In this document: positions 1-10,099 of the stretch, in pieces | How the letters are laid out: every line of letters starts with the position of its first letter | How positions within the stretch are numbered: the stretch's first letter is position 1 | From: Desmodus rotundus | Taxonomy: Eukaryota > Chordata > Mammalia > Chiroptera > Phyllostomidae | DNA: 64,000 nucleotides | Direction: 5' to 3' | NCBI RefSeq assembly: GCF_022682495.2 | Contig: NC_071392.1 | Coordinates: forward strand, 106,382,896 to 106,446,895 | Position numbers and translations under genes: made by a program | The notes under the pieces: model-generated | Told to the model about the DNA's origin: nothing | Database searches by the model: none | The model's input: only the letters and a program-made list of their open reading frames with translations

Positions 1-439
1 GTGTCCTTCACGGCACTTGCCCCGTGGGATTAGAAGGACCTGTTTGGTTATTTCTCTGCGCCACTAGACCAAGAGCAGGGCTTCTATTTCTCCAGTGCTT
101 GCTTAGTACCATGTTTTTTGGAGCATCCTAGCCTTGTAAGATCAAGTGCCCTCTGAATTTCGCAATTATAGAATTTTCCTTGGTATTCTTGCTTGTTTAT
201 ATTTAAGGATCACATTCAGGATTGTTTTGCCAGCACTCCCCCAACTCCTCCCTCCAGAAAAAATTAAGTTGGGATGTTGTTTGGGATTTCTTACATGTAC
301 AGATTAATTTAAAGTGCTGACCCTTTACCACATGCAGTGTCCCCATCTGTGAGCATGATGTGGGTCTATTTGTTGAAGTTTTATTTGAGCTTGGTAGTAC
401 TTTTATGAATACTGCATCTTCCTGGTTGAAATTATTTAA

Positions 440-1220
440 ACGGTGGTGTGCTGGAGCCAGCCTGTGCCTGCTCACAAGAGCGGATTATTAAATTTTCAGA
501 ACTTCTGTGAGGTGGTGGTTAAGCACAGGCATTCTTAAAACTTGTATAAACTTACAGCTTGATGAATTACATTGAAAAAAGGTAAGTACTCAAAACTCGT
601 GACAGTCTAGTTGTTTGATGGTGCCATGTTGTGAATTGTCTGTGCCCGTGAAGGTTGTTATGTCTGTCGTGTGTTGCTAAGGCGGGGGTGGTGTAAGAGG
701 CGTCCCGTGGCACCTCCCTCATTTTACACCGAGCGGCACCATGCGGTCACTTGAGGTTGGTTCTGGTAGGAATATTAAACCGACAGAAACCAGCAAATGC
801 TGTAAGTCAGGACTTTCCCCCTGGAGAACAAGTTGGTAAACGTTCACCAGAACACTATAGGATGGGTGCTTATTCATAATCACTCTGTGTGTGTGTGTGT
901 CACGCCCATGCTTGTGTATTTGTGTGCACGTGGTGTGAGAGAGCTCCTTCCCCAGCTTTGTATTTTTCTTTTATTGGCTGGCGATGTTATAGGATAAAGC
1001 TATGAGTTCATTCATTTACTTTATGCCGGACATCTTATTGAATTTCAGTGTATGTTGCAATATCTTTCCTTGATTACCTTGGCTTTCCCAACTAGATAAT
1101 CACTTTCAAACAATGATAATTAACCTTTTACTAAGAATTTAAAATGAGAATGGATACGTACTCTCATCAAATATCTTTTGGCATCTCTTGATACACCTTG
1201 TATGATTTTTAATTTACAAA
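440..1220 (-). other. AT-rich intron, possible L1 relic
   Basis: This stretch is AT-rich and grades into clearer minus-strand L1 sequence downstream. No feature can be assigned with confidence. A short TG run lies at about 886-900. The first 440 bases of the window also hold nothing I recognise. Confidence 0.3.
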
Positions 1221-1222
1221 TA

Positions 1223-1434
1223 CAGGGTCTGGCAGAAGTAAGGCCTACTTGAGTGTGGTTGGTAGGGTAATAATGTGGGTGTAATAATTTATAGTTTGAA
1301 TTCGAGCATTTCACCTAAAATGTCATAGGGTGTACTTGAGTGTGATAGTGTTAGGTTACAGAATTACATGATTATGATTTTGTAATAAAAGATTTTCAAA
1401 AAAACAAGAGGGGTGTTATTTGTTCTGGACCCTT
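1223..1434 (+). mobile_element. TIR MITE, copy 1 (mariner-like, TA target)
   Basis: This 212-base non-autonomous DNA transposon copy starts with CAGGGTCTGGCAGAAGTAA and ends with TTGTTCTGGACCCTT, which are imperfect inverted repeats. It is bounded by TA on both sides (1221-1222 and 1435-1436), the usual Tc1/mariner target duplication. The interior carries GAGTGTGGTTGGTAG and a TTTTGTAATAAAAGATTTT stretch near the 3' end. The same organisation recurs at 46580-46787 and, inverted, at 58325-58532. It encodes no transposase. It lies among minus-strand L1 fragments, so it probably inserted into an old L1. The family name is not known to me; the mariner call rests on the TA target and the TIR style. 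Confidence 0.8.
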
Positions 1435-1439
1435 TATAT

Positions 1440-2390
1440 TTCTCCTTGGATTAAATATGTTAATTATTAATGCTGAAATATCCTTGTATTTCTGGAATGA
1501 GATTTACTTGGTCATATTATTTATTTTCATATATAGTAAGACTTGGTTCTTAATTATATTGTTGGAGTTTTATTTATACATATGATATTGGTTTATAGTT
1601 TTATAATTCTTATGATTTTGGTCAGATTTTGGTATGAAGATTATGACAGAAATCTTTATAAAATGAATAGTCATGTGTGTTATCTTTTTCTTTGCTCTTA
1701 AAATGTTGCTTAATTTTTGGAGTTGTGATCCGGTAATGCAGCTTAAAATGTCAGTTGAGGTTCTTTGGTGACATTATTTTATTTTTAAAATCATCATTTA
1801 AACATATTTAAAGCACTGTAGAAAGGATCCTCTGTTGGAAAAAAGGTTTATATGTACCTTTAAGTCAAATCGGAGTCATTGATTACACAAGCCTTGGATT
1901 CCTTCTCTTTATTTACATTTCCCCTTTGTGATCGATCAGGCTCCGAGAGGCTGTATCGTTATGTTTCTGTTGATTTCTTGACTTCTAACAGTCTGGTTTA
2001 AATATTCCGATGCAGTGTTACTTGCTGCAAAAGTGCTATGATAGTTAGGGTTTCTTTGTGAATGATACCTTTTATCAATGTAAAAGACTTCCTTTGTACT
2101 GCTTAATGCCTTTTCTTTGAATTCCACTTTGATGTGGATAAGGTACACCTGTATTTTTTCCACTGACAGTTGCCTAATAAACCTTCCCCGTTAGAAGGCA
2201 GTTGAATCTAATCGCTTAAGATTGTGTCTTATGGGAGATACTTAATTATGCAGTGTTTGATTTTTGACTCGGTCTGTCAGTGTCTTTTACTAGGGAAGTT
2301 GAGGCCATTTATACTGAGTATCATAACTGCTATATATTTTTTCTGACTTTCATCATCTATATTTAATGCCTTCCCTTTCTTCTGTTTGCT
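1440..2390 (-). mobile_element. L1 LINE relic, minus strand
   Basis: Read on the minus strand, this matches remembered L1M ORF2 patterns. Examples are the segment around 1470-1650 (fragments of the palm-region coding sequence), TGCTTAATGCCTTTTCTTTG at about 2101-2120, and the block 2270-2390 that resembles the L1 stretch before the 3' ORF1/ORF2 region. It is heavily decayed, with no usable reading frame. Segment boundaries are approximate and more than one insertion may be present. Confidence 0.6.
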
Positions 2391-2599
2391 TTTAGATTTT
2401 TCTTGCTCCCTCCCTCCTTTCCTTTTTAACCCGGGTACAGCACAGAGGCTCAGAAGGGCTTTTACGTTTCTAAATGGTTGCAGGACACAACAAAGGGATG
2501 GAGAATATGGGGCAAAACCTGTCTGTGTGCGGCTCAGGAGCCTAGAATATTTGCTGTTTGGTCCTCACAGAAAGTTTGCCCGTTCCTCACTTAATAATT

Positions 2600-3730
2600 A
2601 GGTATTTATATTACATCATGCTTTTAGTTTCGCTATTGGGTTAAAGTAGCTATGTCCACAACATATGTAAATTTAGCCTTTTCTAAAACTTACTTCTAAT
2701 TGCGTTCAAGATACAAAGTGCTCCATGGGCTCCCCCTGTGCAGGGCGGGGCAGGCAGTGTAGCTTTACACACCCTTGCATCACCTTCGTGCATCGCCTCA
2801 GTTGTTGAGGGTGTAGTGTGGGATTTTTGTCCATTTCCAATGTAATCATTTGTATTTCAAATATATATGTGTACATTTTTAAAAAGGAACTATTAATAAT
2901 TTTGTTGTTTATAACTGTATTTACATCAGTTTTTGAGAAAATTCCACATTTAGCTTCTTTTGGTGCTCCCTACCAGGCCTTTACAAATATAACTACCCAT
3001 TCTTGATTTAAAGCAAATTACTTCTCTTTAGTTTTGGTATTTGCTTTAGTACTTTGCTGAAGAAAGTTAGTTGGTAGGCGGAGAGGGTGGATGGTGGTGT
3101 GGTGTTGTTTGTGCCTTAATGTCTGAGTCCTTTTACATTTGTGAATATCTTTCTGCTGCTGCTGTACGTGAATGAAGAGGGCTTTCAACACTGTAGATAT
3201 TTAGTCATTAGCTTGTGCAGTTTCAGTATTGTAGAGGAGAAGTCTGAGATCATTTAATTACATCAATGTTTACCATACAGATATCACTTTTCTTTCTTCC
3301 GTGCTGCTTGAAAAATTATTATTCAGGATGTTTAGGGTATTCAGTATAGCTTTTTTTTTTTAGATTTCATTTATTTATTTTTAGAGAGAGGGGAAGGGAA
3401 GGAGAAAGAGAGGGAGAGAAACATCAATGTGTGGTTATCTCTCACATGTCCCCTACTGGGGACCTGGCCTGCAACCCAGGCATGTGCCCTGACTGGGAGT
3501 CAAACCCTTTGGTTCGCAGGCAGCACTCAATCCACTGAGCTACACCAGCTAGGACAGTATAGCTTATTTTTTAAAAATCTGATCGAATCTATTTTTAGGA
3601 ATTCTCATTATTGGCATACCTCCCATGTCTTTCATATTTCTAATTTTCTTTCTGGTCATTTTATTATTGAGAACTTTCTCTCTGCAGGATACCTATAGTA
3701 ACAGGTTTTCCCAATATACCAGCGTTTCAG
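2600..3730 (-). mobile_element. Possible older L1/HAL1 relic, interrupted by a SINE
   Basis: This AT-rich DNA has L1-like antisense phrasing, for example around 3000-3060 and 3140-3250, and continues after the SINE at 3353-3554. The resemblance is weak and the limits are guesses. Confidence 0.35.
3342..3565 (-). mobile_element. Ves SINE (bat tRNA-derived), minus strand, with TSD
   Basis: The body is about 3353-3554. In reverse complement it opens with CCTAGCTGGTGTAGCTCAGT, a tRNA-like head with an A box, followed by a B-box-like segment, a middle part with CAGGCCAGGTCCCCAGTAGG, and a T/C-rich tail ending in an A-rich run. An exact 11-base target duplication, CAGTATAGCTT, flanks it (3342-3352 and 3555-3565), which confirms retroposition. 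The family is restricted to bats and is the main taxonomic marker in this window. Confidence 0.9.
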
Positions 3731-3888
3731 TACTCTCTGAACTCTTTATGGCTACTCTAAATTTATCATCGTATTCAGTGTTAGTACTTCAACTAGTGCT
3801 AGGAAGTACCAACATTGTAAGTGAGGCATCAGATGTAGAAGCTGAGAGTCGATTCTGCATCTCTGTTCCTCTTTCCAGCACAGCACTT

Positions 3889-4240
3889 GCATTCGTTTCC
3901 TGCAGCTGCTGTAATGAAGTACCACAGGCTTAGGGACTCAGAATAGCACAGGTTCATTGTGTTACAGCTCCGGAGGTCAGAATCTGGAATCAAGGTGTGT
4001 CAGCTGGGCTGCATTCAGCTGGAGGCTCTGCGGCAGACTCCACTTCCTTCCTGTTCAGCTTCCAGAGGCCACCTGCATTCTTGGCTCGTGGCCCCGCATC
4101 ATTCAGGCCTGTGCCTCTGTCTGCACAACTCCTTCTCTGACTCTCCTGCCTACCCTCTTCCCCTTATCAGGACCCTTGTGAGTACAAGGAGCCCAGCGGA
4201 TAATCCAGGAGAATCTCCCATGTCAAGATCTTTAGCTTAA
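3889..4240 (-). mobile_element. MaLR-type LTR relic, minus strand
   Basis: The phrases CTGCTGTAATGAAGTACCAC (3908-3927) and CAGCTCCGGAGGTCAGAATC match the antisense 3' end of mammalian MaLR LTRs (MLT1/MST group). Downstream it fades into decayed sequence. Only LTR-type sequence is seen, with no retroviral gene. The subfamily is not assigned. Confidence 0.65.
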
Positions 4241-5279
4241 TTATATCTACAAAGTTCCTTTTGTCATGTAAGATAACATACTCACAGGCTCCCATCATCA
4301 CCCCACTGCAGTCCCCTTCCCTGATGTGTGGAGCACCCCCCCCCCCCATCTGTGGTCTGCTTTAGGAGGCGGTTGCCTGGTCCCTGTCCCACTTGCTCAC
4401 CCTTCTTTCTATGCAGTGTCTGCTGTAAGGATGCAGGGTGTGCTCACGCTTCATTTTTCTATCTGAAGACACCCATTCCTTCCTTCCAGCCAAATGTAAC
4501 CAGGTATAACCTTTCTTCTTAGGCACGTCTTACTTATTTTCCTCATCCAACCAGCACCCAACTGTACACAATAACTGAAATAGTCGTCATTTCTGAGTTA
4601 GGCTACCATAATACGGAGGTTTGCTTTCAATGGGGGATAAAAGAGGGTTTTATGTTCCTAGAGAACCAACAAAGGCCAGAGCGATCTTCGTCGTCTGCTT
4701 CTTTCCCATTTCTGGAAAGTTTTATTCTGCACTCACTGCTTCATTCAGAATTCCACAGCTTCGGTTCTTACAGCTTTAAAAACATTAAAAATTCTCTCAT
4801 CAAACATTCAAATGCAACACATTCTTTATGTTAATCACCATCTTTAAGTCTTTTCTAGTCTTTTAACGAGATCCCTTTTATCTCTGTTTGTTGTTTATCT
4901 CATTTTATAAAATTTCCTTTTTTTCTTTTAGAGACCAGGTTTTCTCGAATTTGGGGAGAACGCAAAGCAGATAGCCTGAAATTTAATGGCGTTTCATGCA
5001 ATAAATCAATTTAGAAGAACGCGTTTCCCCACACACTTTGTTCTCTCTGGTTCAATTTACCAAATAGCTTCCTAGGCCCATACTGGTTGTATTTTTCTTT
5101 TGTCATCATTTTTAAACGGGACAGTTTACCTGTCCTCCTGTCCTCTCCCCAAATAGGGAACTGAATTATTTGGGGTGCTGTTTGCTGTCTGTTCAGATGA
5201 TGTTTGAGATGTTGTATTACCCTGGCAGCTGCGGCTTGTATCATTGTATCCCTTGCTGCTTATTCAGCAAGGCCAGTGG
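4241..5279. other. Intron stretch, nothing recognised
   Basis: A 14-base C run lies near 4336. Otherwise no repeat, exon or RNA gene was recognised. Confidence 0.4.
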
Positions 5280-5338
5280 TGTGAGGGGTGTGTGGGTGTG
5301 GGTGTGTCTGTGTGTGTGCACATGTGTGCACGCACGTT
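5278..5338 (+). repeat. Impure GT-rich microsatellite
   Basis: Interrupted (GT)n and GTGGGT units are followed by alternating purine-pyrimidine GTGCACATGTGTGCACGCACG. It is too impure to be very unstable. Confidence 0.7.
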
Positions 5339-5449
5339 AGTGTGGGGAGGAGGTGTGGTGGTGACAGGTACAGTGTGATGACTACATGGGAAGGGACACT
5401 TCTCTTGACTGACTGAGCTATTTTTCTGACCCCTATCAAAATTCACAGG

Positions 5450-5945
5450 CACATACATTTGTATGCCTCCTTTGGAGAAATATCTGTTCAAGTCCCTTGC
5501 CCATTTTATTTAATCAGGTTCTTCTTTTTTTTACTATTGAGTGCAGGAATTCCTTATATAGTTTGGTTATTAATATCTTACTAGATACATGATTTTCAAA
5601 TATTTTTCCCATTCTGTAGCTTGCCTTTTCACTCTGTTAATTATTTTCCTTGTTGTGCAGAAGATTTTAGTTCGACATAGACCCACTGACCTTTTCTGCT
5701 TTTGTCGTTTGTGCTTTCGGTGTCATCTCCAAGACGTCACCGCCGTCCCTACTGTCATGAAGCTGTCCTCCTATGTTTTCTTCCCGGAGTCGCACAGTCT
5801 AAGCCTTATATTTAAATCTTTAAGCCATTTTGAATTCATTTGTGTGTATTATGTACGGTATGGATTCGATTTCATCCTTTTGCATGTGGACATCCAGTTT
5901 TCCCTGCACCACTTGCTGACGGGACCGTGTCCATTCCCCATTTAA
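5450..5945 (-). mobile_element. L1 LINE, inverted 5' segment (minus strand)
   Basis: On the minus strand this reads as L1 ORF2: GGAGAAATATCTGTTCAAGT at 5474-5493 and the block 5520-5660 are classic antisense L1 ORF2 phrases, and CATGTGGACATCCAGTTTTC (5883-5902) lies near its upstream end. In L1 sense orientation it stops just before the point where the plus-strand L1 at 5946 begins. The two pieces therefore look like one insertion whose 5' part was inverted, as in twin priming. No open frame survives. Confidence 0.8.
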
Positions 5946-6700
5946 ATATCAGCTCGCACCCGCTAGGGTGGCGGTCAGCCAGAGAAGATGTGTCCGCAGG
6001 ATGTGGAGAAAGTGGAACCCTTCCTTGCACGCTGTCAGTGGGAATATAAAATGGTTAAGCTGCTAGGGAAAGCAATATGGTGGTTCCTCAAAAAATTAAA
6101 AATAGAGTTACCATATGATCTAGGAATCTATTTCTGGGTATGTTTACAAAAGAATTGATAGCAGGCTCTCAAAGAGGGATGTGCACGCCCATGGTCATTG
6201 CAGCGTTATTCACAGTAGCCAAGGTATGGAACAACCTAAATACCCATTGACAGGTGACTGGATAAGGACAAGGTGGCATAGTCATGCAGTGGAATATTAT
6301 TCAGCCTTAAAAAGAAGGCAGCCCTAAAATACACAACCACACGGTCGAATGTACAAGACATTTGCAAAGCGCAATAAACCAGTCACGGAGAGACAAGTGC
6401 TGTATGATTCCACGGTATGAAATATCTAAAATACTCAAGGTTACAGAAAGAGAGATTAGAATGGTGGCGGCTGGGGGAAAGGGGAGAACGAGGAGTTGCT
6501 GTTCAGCAGGTCTGACGTTTCAGGTACGCGAGGTGAACTTGCTCTCGAGATCTGCTGGGCAACATTGTGCCTGCGGTCAGCGGTCTGTATGATACCCTTA
6601 TATGTTGTTAAGAGGGCGGAGCTTGTGGTGAGTGTTCTTACTGCACACACACAAAAGAAAGTGGGGAGAGTAAGAGAGTTCAGGAAGTGGAGATTTTATC
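5946..6700 (+). mobile_element. L1 LINE, 3' segment of ORF2 and 3' UTR (plus strand)
   Basis: The block 6060-6330 is textbook L1M ORF2 3'-end sequence, including CCTCAAAAAATTAAAAATAG (6087-6106), GTTATTCACAGTAGCCAAGG and GGAATATTATTCAGCCTTAA. The L1M 3' UTR-like region (TGTATGATTCCACGGTATGA and the GGGGAAAGGGG segment) follows and fades by about 6700. It belongs with the inverted segment at 5450-5945. There is no intact reading frame, so it is not mobile. Confidence 0.85.
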
Positions 6701-6719
6701 ATATTATTATCATGAATTG

Positions 6720-7364
6720 ATGTGGGTTGATTTTCCCAGGCAAAAACACTGGGCTACCTGAAGGCTGCAGAGGTAGAATGCCGCCTTGCAGGGGTGTGTC
6801 TGCCTCTGCACGAGGTTTATAAGATAACAGCCAGGGGAGGACAGCTTGCATGGGGGGGGGTACGGGTTGGGGGGACGGTGTACCCCAGGTTGCTTGTGTC
6901 TGTTACTCCCCAGCATAATTATTAATAACAGTCCCTTTCATTTGCAGAAGTGCCTGGGGTAGACGATCAACTCTGCGTTCACTACGGTGGGGTGGGGGAG
7001 GTGCAGGGAACAAGGTGGAAGTGAGAACAATGTTCTTCCTAGTCTGATGTTCTGAGAGGTGGGTCAGGCCGCTTCCCTCCCTGAGCATCAGGTCCCTATC
7101 TGCACATGAGTTGGTTCGACCAGCCAGTGTTCATGCTTCCTCCTTTCTTGTTATTCTAGCTTACCTAGGCTCTTGCAGCACACATCTTGGGGTGAAGCAC
7201 ACCCCCGAAAGGGTGATGTGTAAATTGTTCGTACAGTCTGATAATAACGTCATAGCACCAGCTGGTTCTGCTGGACTCTGTCAAGGCCCCCTTGCTTGAC
7301 TGATTACCTTCAGTGAGGTGTCATTTAAGAGCAGGGGATGTGGAGATTGTAAGTATTGGGCTGA
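6720..7364. other. Intron stretch, nothing recognised
   Basis: Unique-looking DNA. G-rich runs at about 6851-6876 include an 8-base G run and could form a weak G-quadruplex. No exon or repeat was recognised. Confidence 0.4.
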
Positions 7365-7560
7365 GAGCACAAAGTATTAATTGATGAAAAAGTAATTAAT
7401 GAAAACCTAATTAGAGCAGACATCCTGAGCAGGGCACTCGTGGAATCCTGGGACAGTCTCAATTAGCTTTCCTCCAGGCTCATTATGTGTAATTGGGTGG
7501 TATTAGCCTCTAATGGATGAGATTAATACAAAAATTAATTAATGAAAAAGGAAATTAAAT
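7365..7560. promoter_or_regulatory. Candidate conserved enhancer with clustered TAATTA motifs
   Basis: Homeodomain-type cores are dense here: ATTAATTGAT (about 7376-7385), TAATTAAT (7393-7400), the palindrome CTAATTAG (7407-7414), CAATTAG (7460-7466), TAATGG (7511-7516), GATTAAT (7521-7527) and ATTAATTAATGA (7534-7545). Two spaced blocks share the pattern TTAAT, TGATGAAAAAG or AATGAAAAAG, then A/T-rich sequence. There is no repeat similarity and no sustained frame. A regulatory role is inferred from motif density only; an AT-rich stretch without function is the alternative. Confidence 0.4.
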
Positions 7561-8257
7561 GTGAGTTTGTTAGAAATTTCCAGAGATGGGTACGTCACAC
7601 CGGAACAGTCGGGCTAGAGGGTTTATTAATGGAAACCGGCACAAGTGAGAGAGTCTCTCGCGCAGAACTGACATCCGAGGCCCCCTTCCCATTCCCGACC
7701 TCACCGGGCATCGTTTGTCTCCATTAAGGAGCATCTGGTGTCAGCGAGGGCTGTGAGAGCCAATGGTAAGTCTTAATGTGGAAGAGTCGGAAGTTTTTCA
7801 TTACTTCCAAGGCGACAAGTGCACGCTGGCCTCCCGCCCCTGCAGTTCCAGTCGCACACAAAGAAAGGTAAACAAAGACGGAGACTTCTGCTCGCTCGGA
7901 AAGAAATAGAATATCACACTGATGTAGAGTATGATATTAAAAACAAATTTACTTTTCCTACAGCTGAATGAAAAATTAACTCTCTTTCATATCCAGGAAA
8001 CCTGTTTTTGTAAATGTTTATGAGCAGGCGATGTCGGCGAGGGCCCCTAATTACCTCGGCGTGCCCTGCACACAGTCCCCCACGAGCTTCTGTGCGCTGC
8101 AGCCTGTCTGTCTGCCTGACTCACTGTTCTGTTCTATCGATCTGTAGTTAATCACTTCTGGGTTTCGATTTTTCTCCCCTGAAATGAGCTGGGGAGTTTA
8201 GGCCTGCTCAGGGCGGTTCCTGACGCTGCTCTACAGAGGCGTGTGAGGCTTAGTGGG

Positions 8258-8400
8258 CACAGAAGTCCCTGGGGAGCTTGTTTAAGATATGTGGATTCCG
8301 AGGCCACACCCCGATGAGGCTGCTCCTTTAGCTCCGGGTGTGGTCCGGGGACCTGCATTTTCAGTGGATGGTTTCGATGCAGGTGTCTTGGGCATTGGGC
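8258..8400. mobile_element. MER5A-type hAT MITE fragment
   Basis: The segments CTGGGGAGCTTGTTTAAGAT (8269-8288) and GACCTGCATTTTCAGTGGAT match the internal pattern of MER5-group hAT-Charlie elements. The copy is old and diverged. Confidence 0.6.
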
Positions 8401-8460
8401 TGTTTGATGAGTCGAATGCTTTTGCCACTGAATGAAGGAGCACTCATTTTTAATTCAGAG

Positions 8461-8705
8461 ATGTTATGGCGGAATGCTTGTGTTTCCCCACCCCCTTCCG
8501 ATACATGTGTTGAATCCTAACGTCCAGTGTGATGATGTTTGGAGGTAGGGCCTTAGGGAGATGATGTAAGTCACCCTCGCAAACGAGATTAGTACCGTAT
8601 AAGAGAGGCTCTGGAGGAACCATTTGGTTTGGACTTCCTCTCTGCTGTTGTGTTCTCCTTTGCTTGGAAGGAGCATCATGAAGAAGAGGAAAGCTGGTGG
8701 AGAAG
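8461..8705 (+). mobile_element. MaLR-type LTR relic, plus strand
   Basis: ATACATGTGTTGAATCCTAA (8501-8520), then GGAGGTAGGGCCTTAGGGAG (8541-8560), then a GTATAAGAGAGGCTCTGGAG segment follow the order of MST/MLT1 LTRs: LTR start, mid region, TATA-like box. The 3' part is lost or too diverged. No internal gene is present. Confidence 0.7.
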
Positions 8706-8819
8706 GGAGCCATTTCAGTCCTGAGCTGAAAGGACATGGGTGTGTCTACAAAGGCACTATTGACCCAGCCGAAGATTTTTACAAGTACACATAAGCAAAC
8801 CCACCCTCTCATTAGGTGC

Positions 8820-8935
8820 CCGGAAACTGTGCTCTTGTACGCACCTTTAAGGTGAGAAAGGAGAGCCTCAGAGAGGTCCAGTGTCTACCCAAGGCCACAC
8901 AGCAAGGTGCTGGCAGGTCTGTTTCCAAACTGCTT
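8820..8935 (-). mobile_element. MIR SINE fragment, minus strand
   Basis: GAGAGCCTCAGAGAGGTCCA and CCCAAGGCCACACAGCAAGG (8889-8908) are the reverse of the MIR core (tgtgtgaccttgggcaa type). Confidence 0.65.
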
Positions 8936-9534
8936 GTACTGTGTGTTGAATTACTCTCAGGATTGTCACATGGACCAAAGGCAATAGCACACTTGGGGAC
9001 TTAGGGAGGCAGCTGGGGTATGTTTTGTTGTTTTTGTTCTAGATGTGCTTTGTGGCTACACAAAAAGAGACAAGAAGCTTCCTGTGGAGCAAGACGCGCA
9101 TGACCTTGCCTGATTTGTGCGGCCTCATGACTCTGGCACTTTGGATGTTCTGGTTTGGTCACTTCCCCTAGTGGGGTGGGTGGGGCCCGGGCTCCCGAAA
9201 GGCTTCACTGGTCAAGGCGGGTGGTGTGATGGGTGGACTCAGCTGGGTGTGGAGCAGCCTCGTGGCAGACATCCGGCGGGAGCCTTGGGAGAGTAGAGGG
9301 AGCAGGCTGGACACCGAGTGGCTGATGACCCTGCTGTGCTGTGCCTTGGAGTTCTTTTTCTCGACCTTCTGCCTGCACTTTAACCCTGACGGCTGGCTTC
9401 TGGTGGTCCTCATGGCTCGTAGTCTGGGGACTAGAACCGGGGGTCTGGGTGTCTTTCCCTAAAATGGAGGATTTTGGTCTTAAAAACACTTTTTTTTTGG
9501 TCAGGCCTTGTATCTGGCTCTTTCATATACTTCA

Positions 9535-9690
9535 TCTCATTTCTTCCCCAGGGTGCCTCTAGGAGGAGGGTGCAATTATCCGTGATCCACAGCTAAGGAA
9601 ATCGAGGCTCAACCGGGATGTAGGGATGTGAGTGGGTGAACTGAGGCTTCGACCTAGGGCTCTGGGGCTCAAGTCAGTCATCAGAGCCTG
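9535..9690 (-). mobile_element. MIR-type SINE fragment, minus strand
   Basis: The order ACTTCATCTCATTTCTTCCC, GGAGGAGGGTGCAATTATCC, AGCTAAGGAAATCGAGGCTC fits reversed MIR: 3' arm, then core. It is diverged. Confidence 0.5.
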
Positions 9691-9774
9691 CTGACAACTC
9701 TTGAATCTACTCTTGCCTGCCTGTACCCACAGTCATTACCCTTGGCCATCCTGCCATCAACTGTCCCCTGGACC

Positions 9775-9955
9775 ATAGTGATTGACTGTGCACTCCTCTC
9801 CCTACACTGCCCTTCACTTCCCACTCCAAAGCTATTGCAGTGTTAGTTCCTCAGGGACTGGGGCCTTATCTCGCGTGGCCACTGATGGATCCCCAGTGCT
9901 TAACGTCATGCCTGGCCCATGGTGGGTTCTCATAGATGTTATGAACGAATAAATG
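9775..9955 (+). mobile_element. L2 LINE 3' end, plus strand
   Basis: GATCCCCAGTGCTTAACGTC (9889-9908), GCCTGGCCCATGGTGGGTTC and a terminal ATGAACGAATAAATGGATGG follow the L2 3' UTR end (accumulated tgaatgaa tail). Confidence 0.6.
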
Positions 9956-10009
9956 GATGGATGAGTATATGTATATTTTAGAAAATTATCCTGGTGGGTG
10001 GGATTTGCC

Positions 10010-10090
10010 TATTCATCCATCCATCATCCATCACCCATCCATCCATTCACCCTTCATCCATCCTCCCACCCTTCATCCATTCTTCACCCC
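10010..10090 (+). repeat. Degenerate (CCAT)n tetranucleotide repeat
   Basis: Interrupted ATCC/CCAT units, probably expanded from the tail of the adjacent L2 3' end (9940-9965 shows the complementary ATGGATGGATG). The many interruptions suggest an old locus. Confidence 0.7.
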
Positions 10091-10099
10091 CTTGTTTAC

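Noticed and set aside
10010..10090. A CRISPR-like or other functional array
   Set aside because: The units are four bases long and degenerate; this is a mammalian simple repeat grown from an L2 tail.
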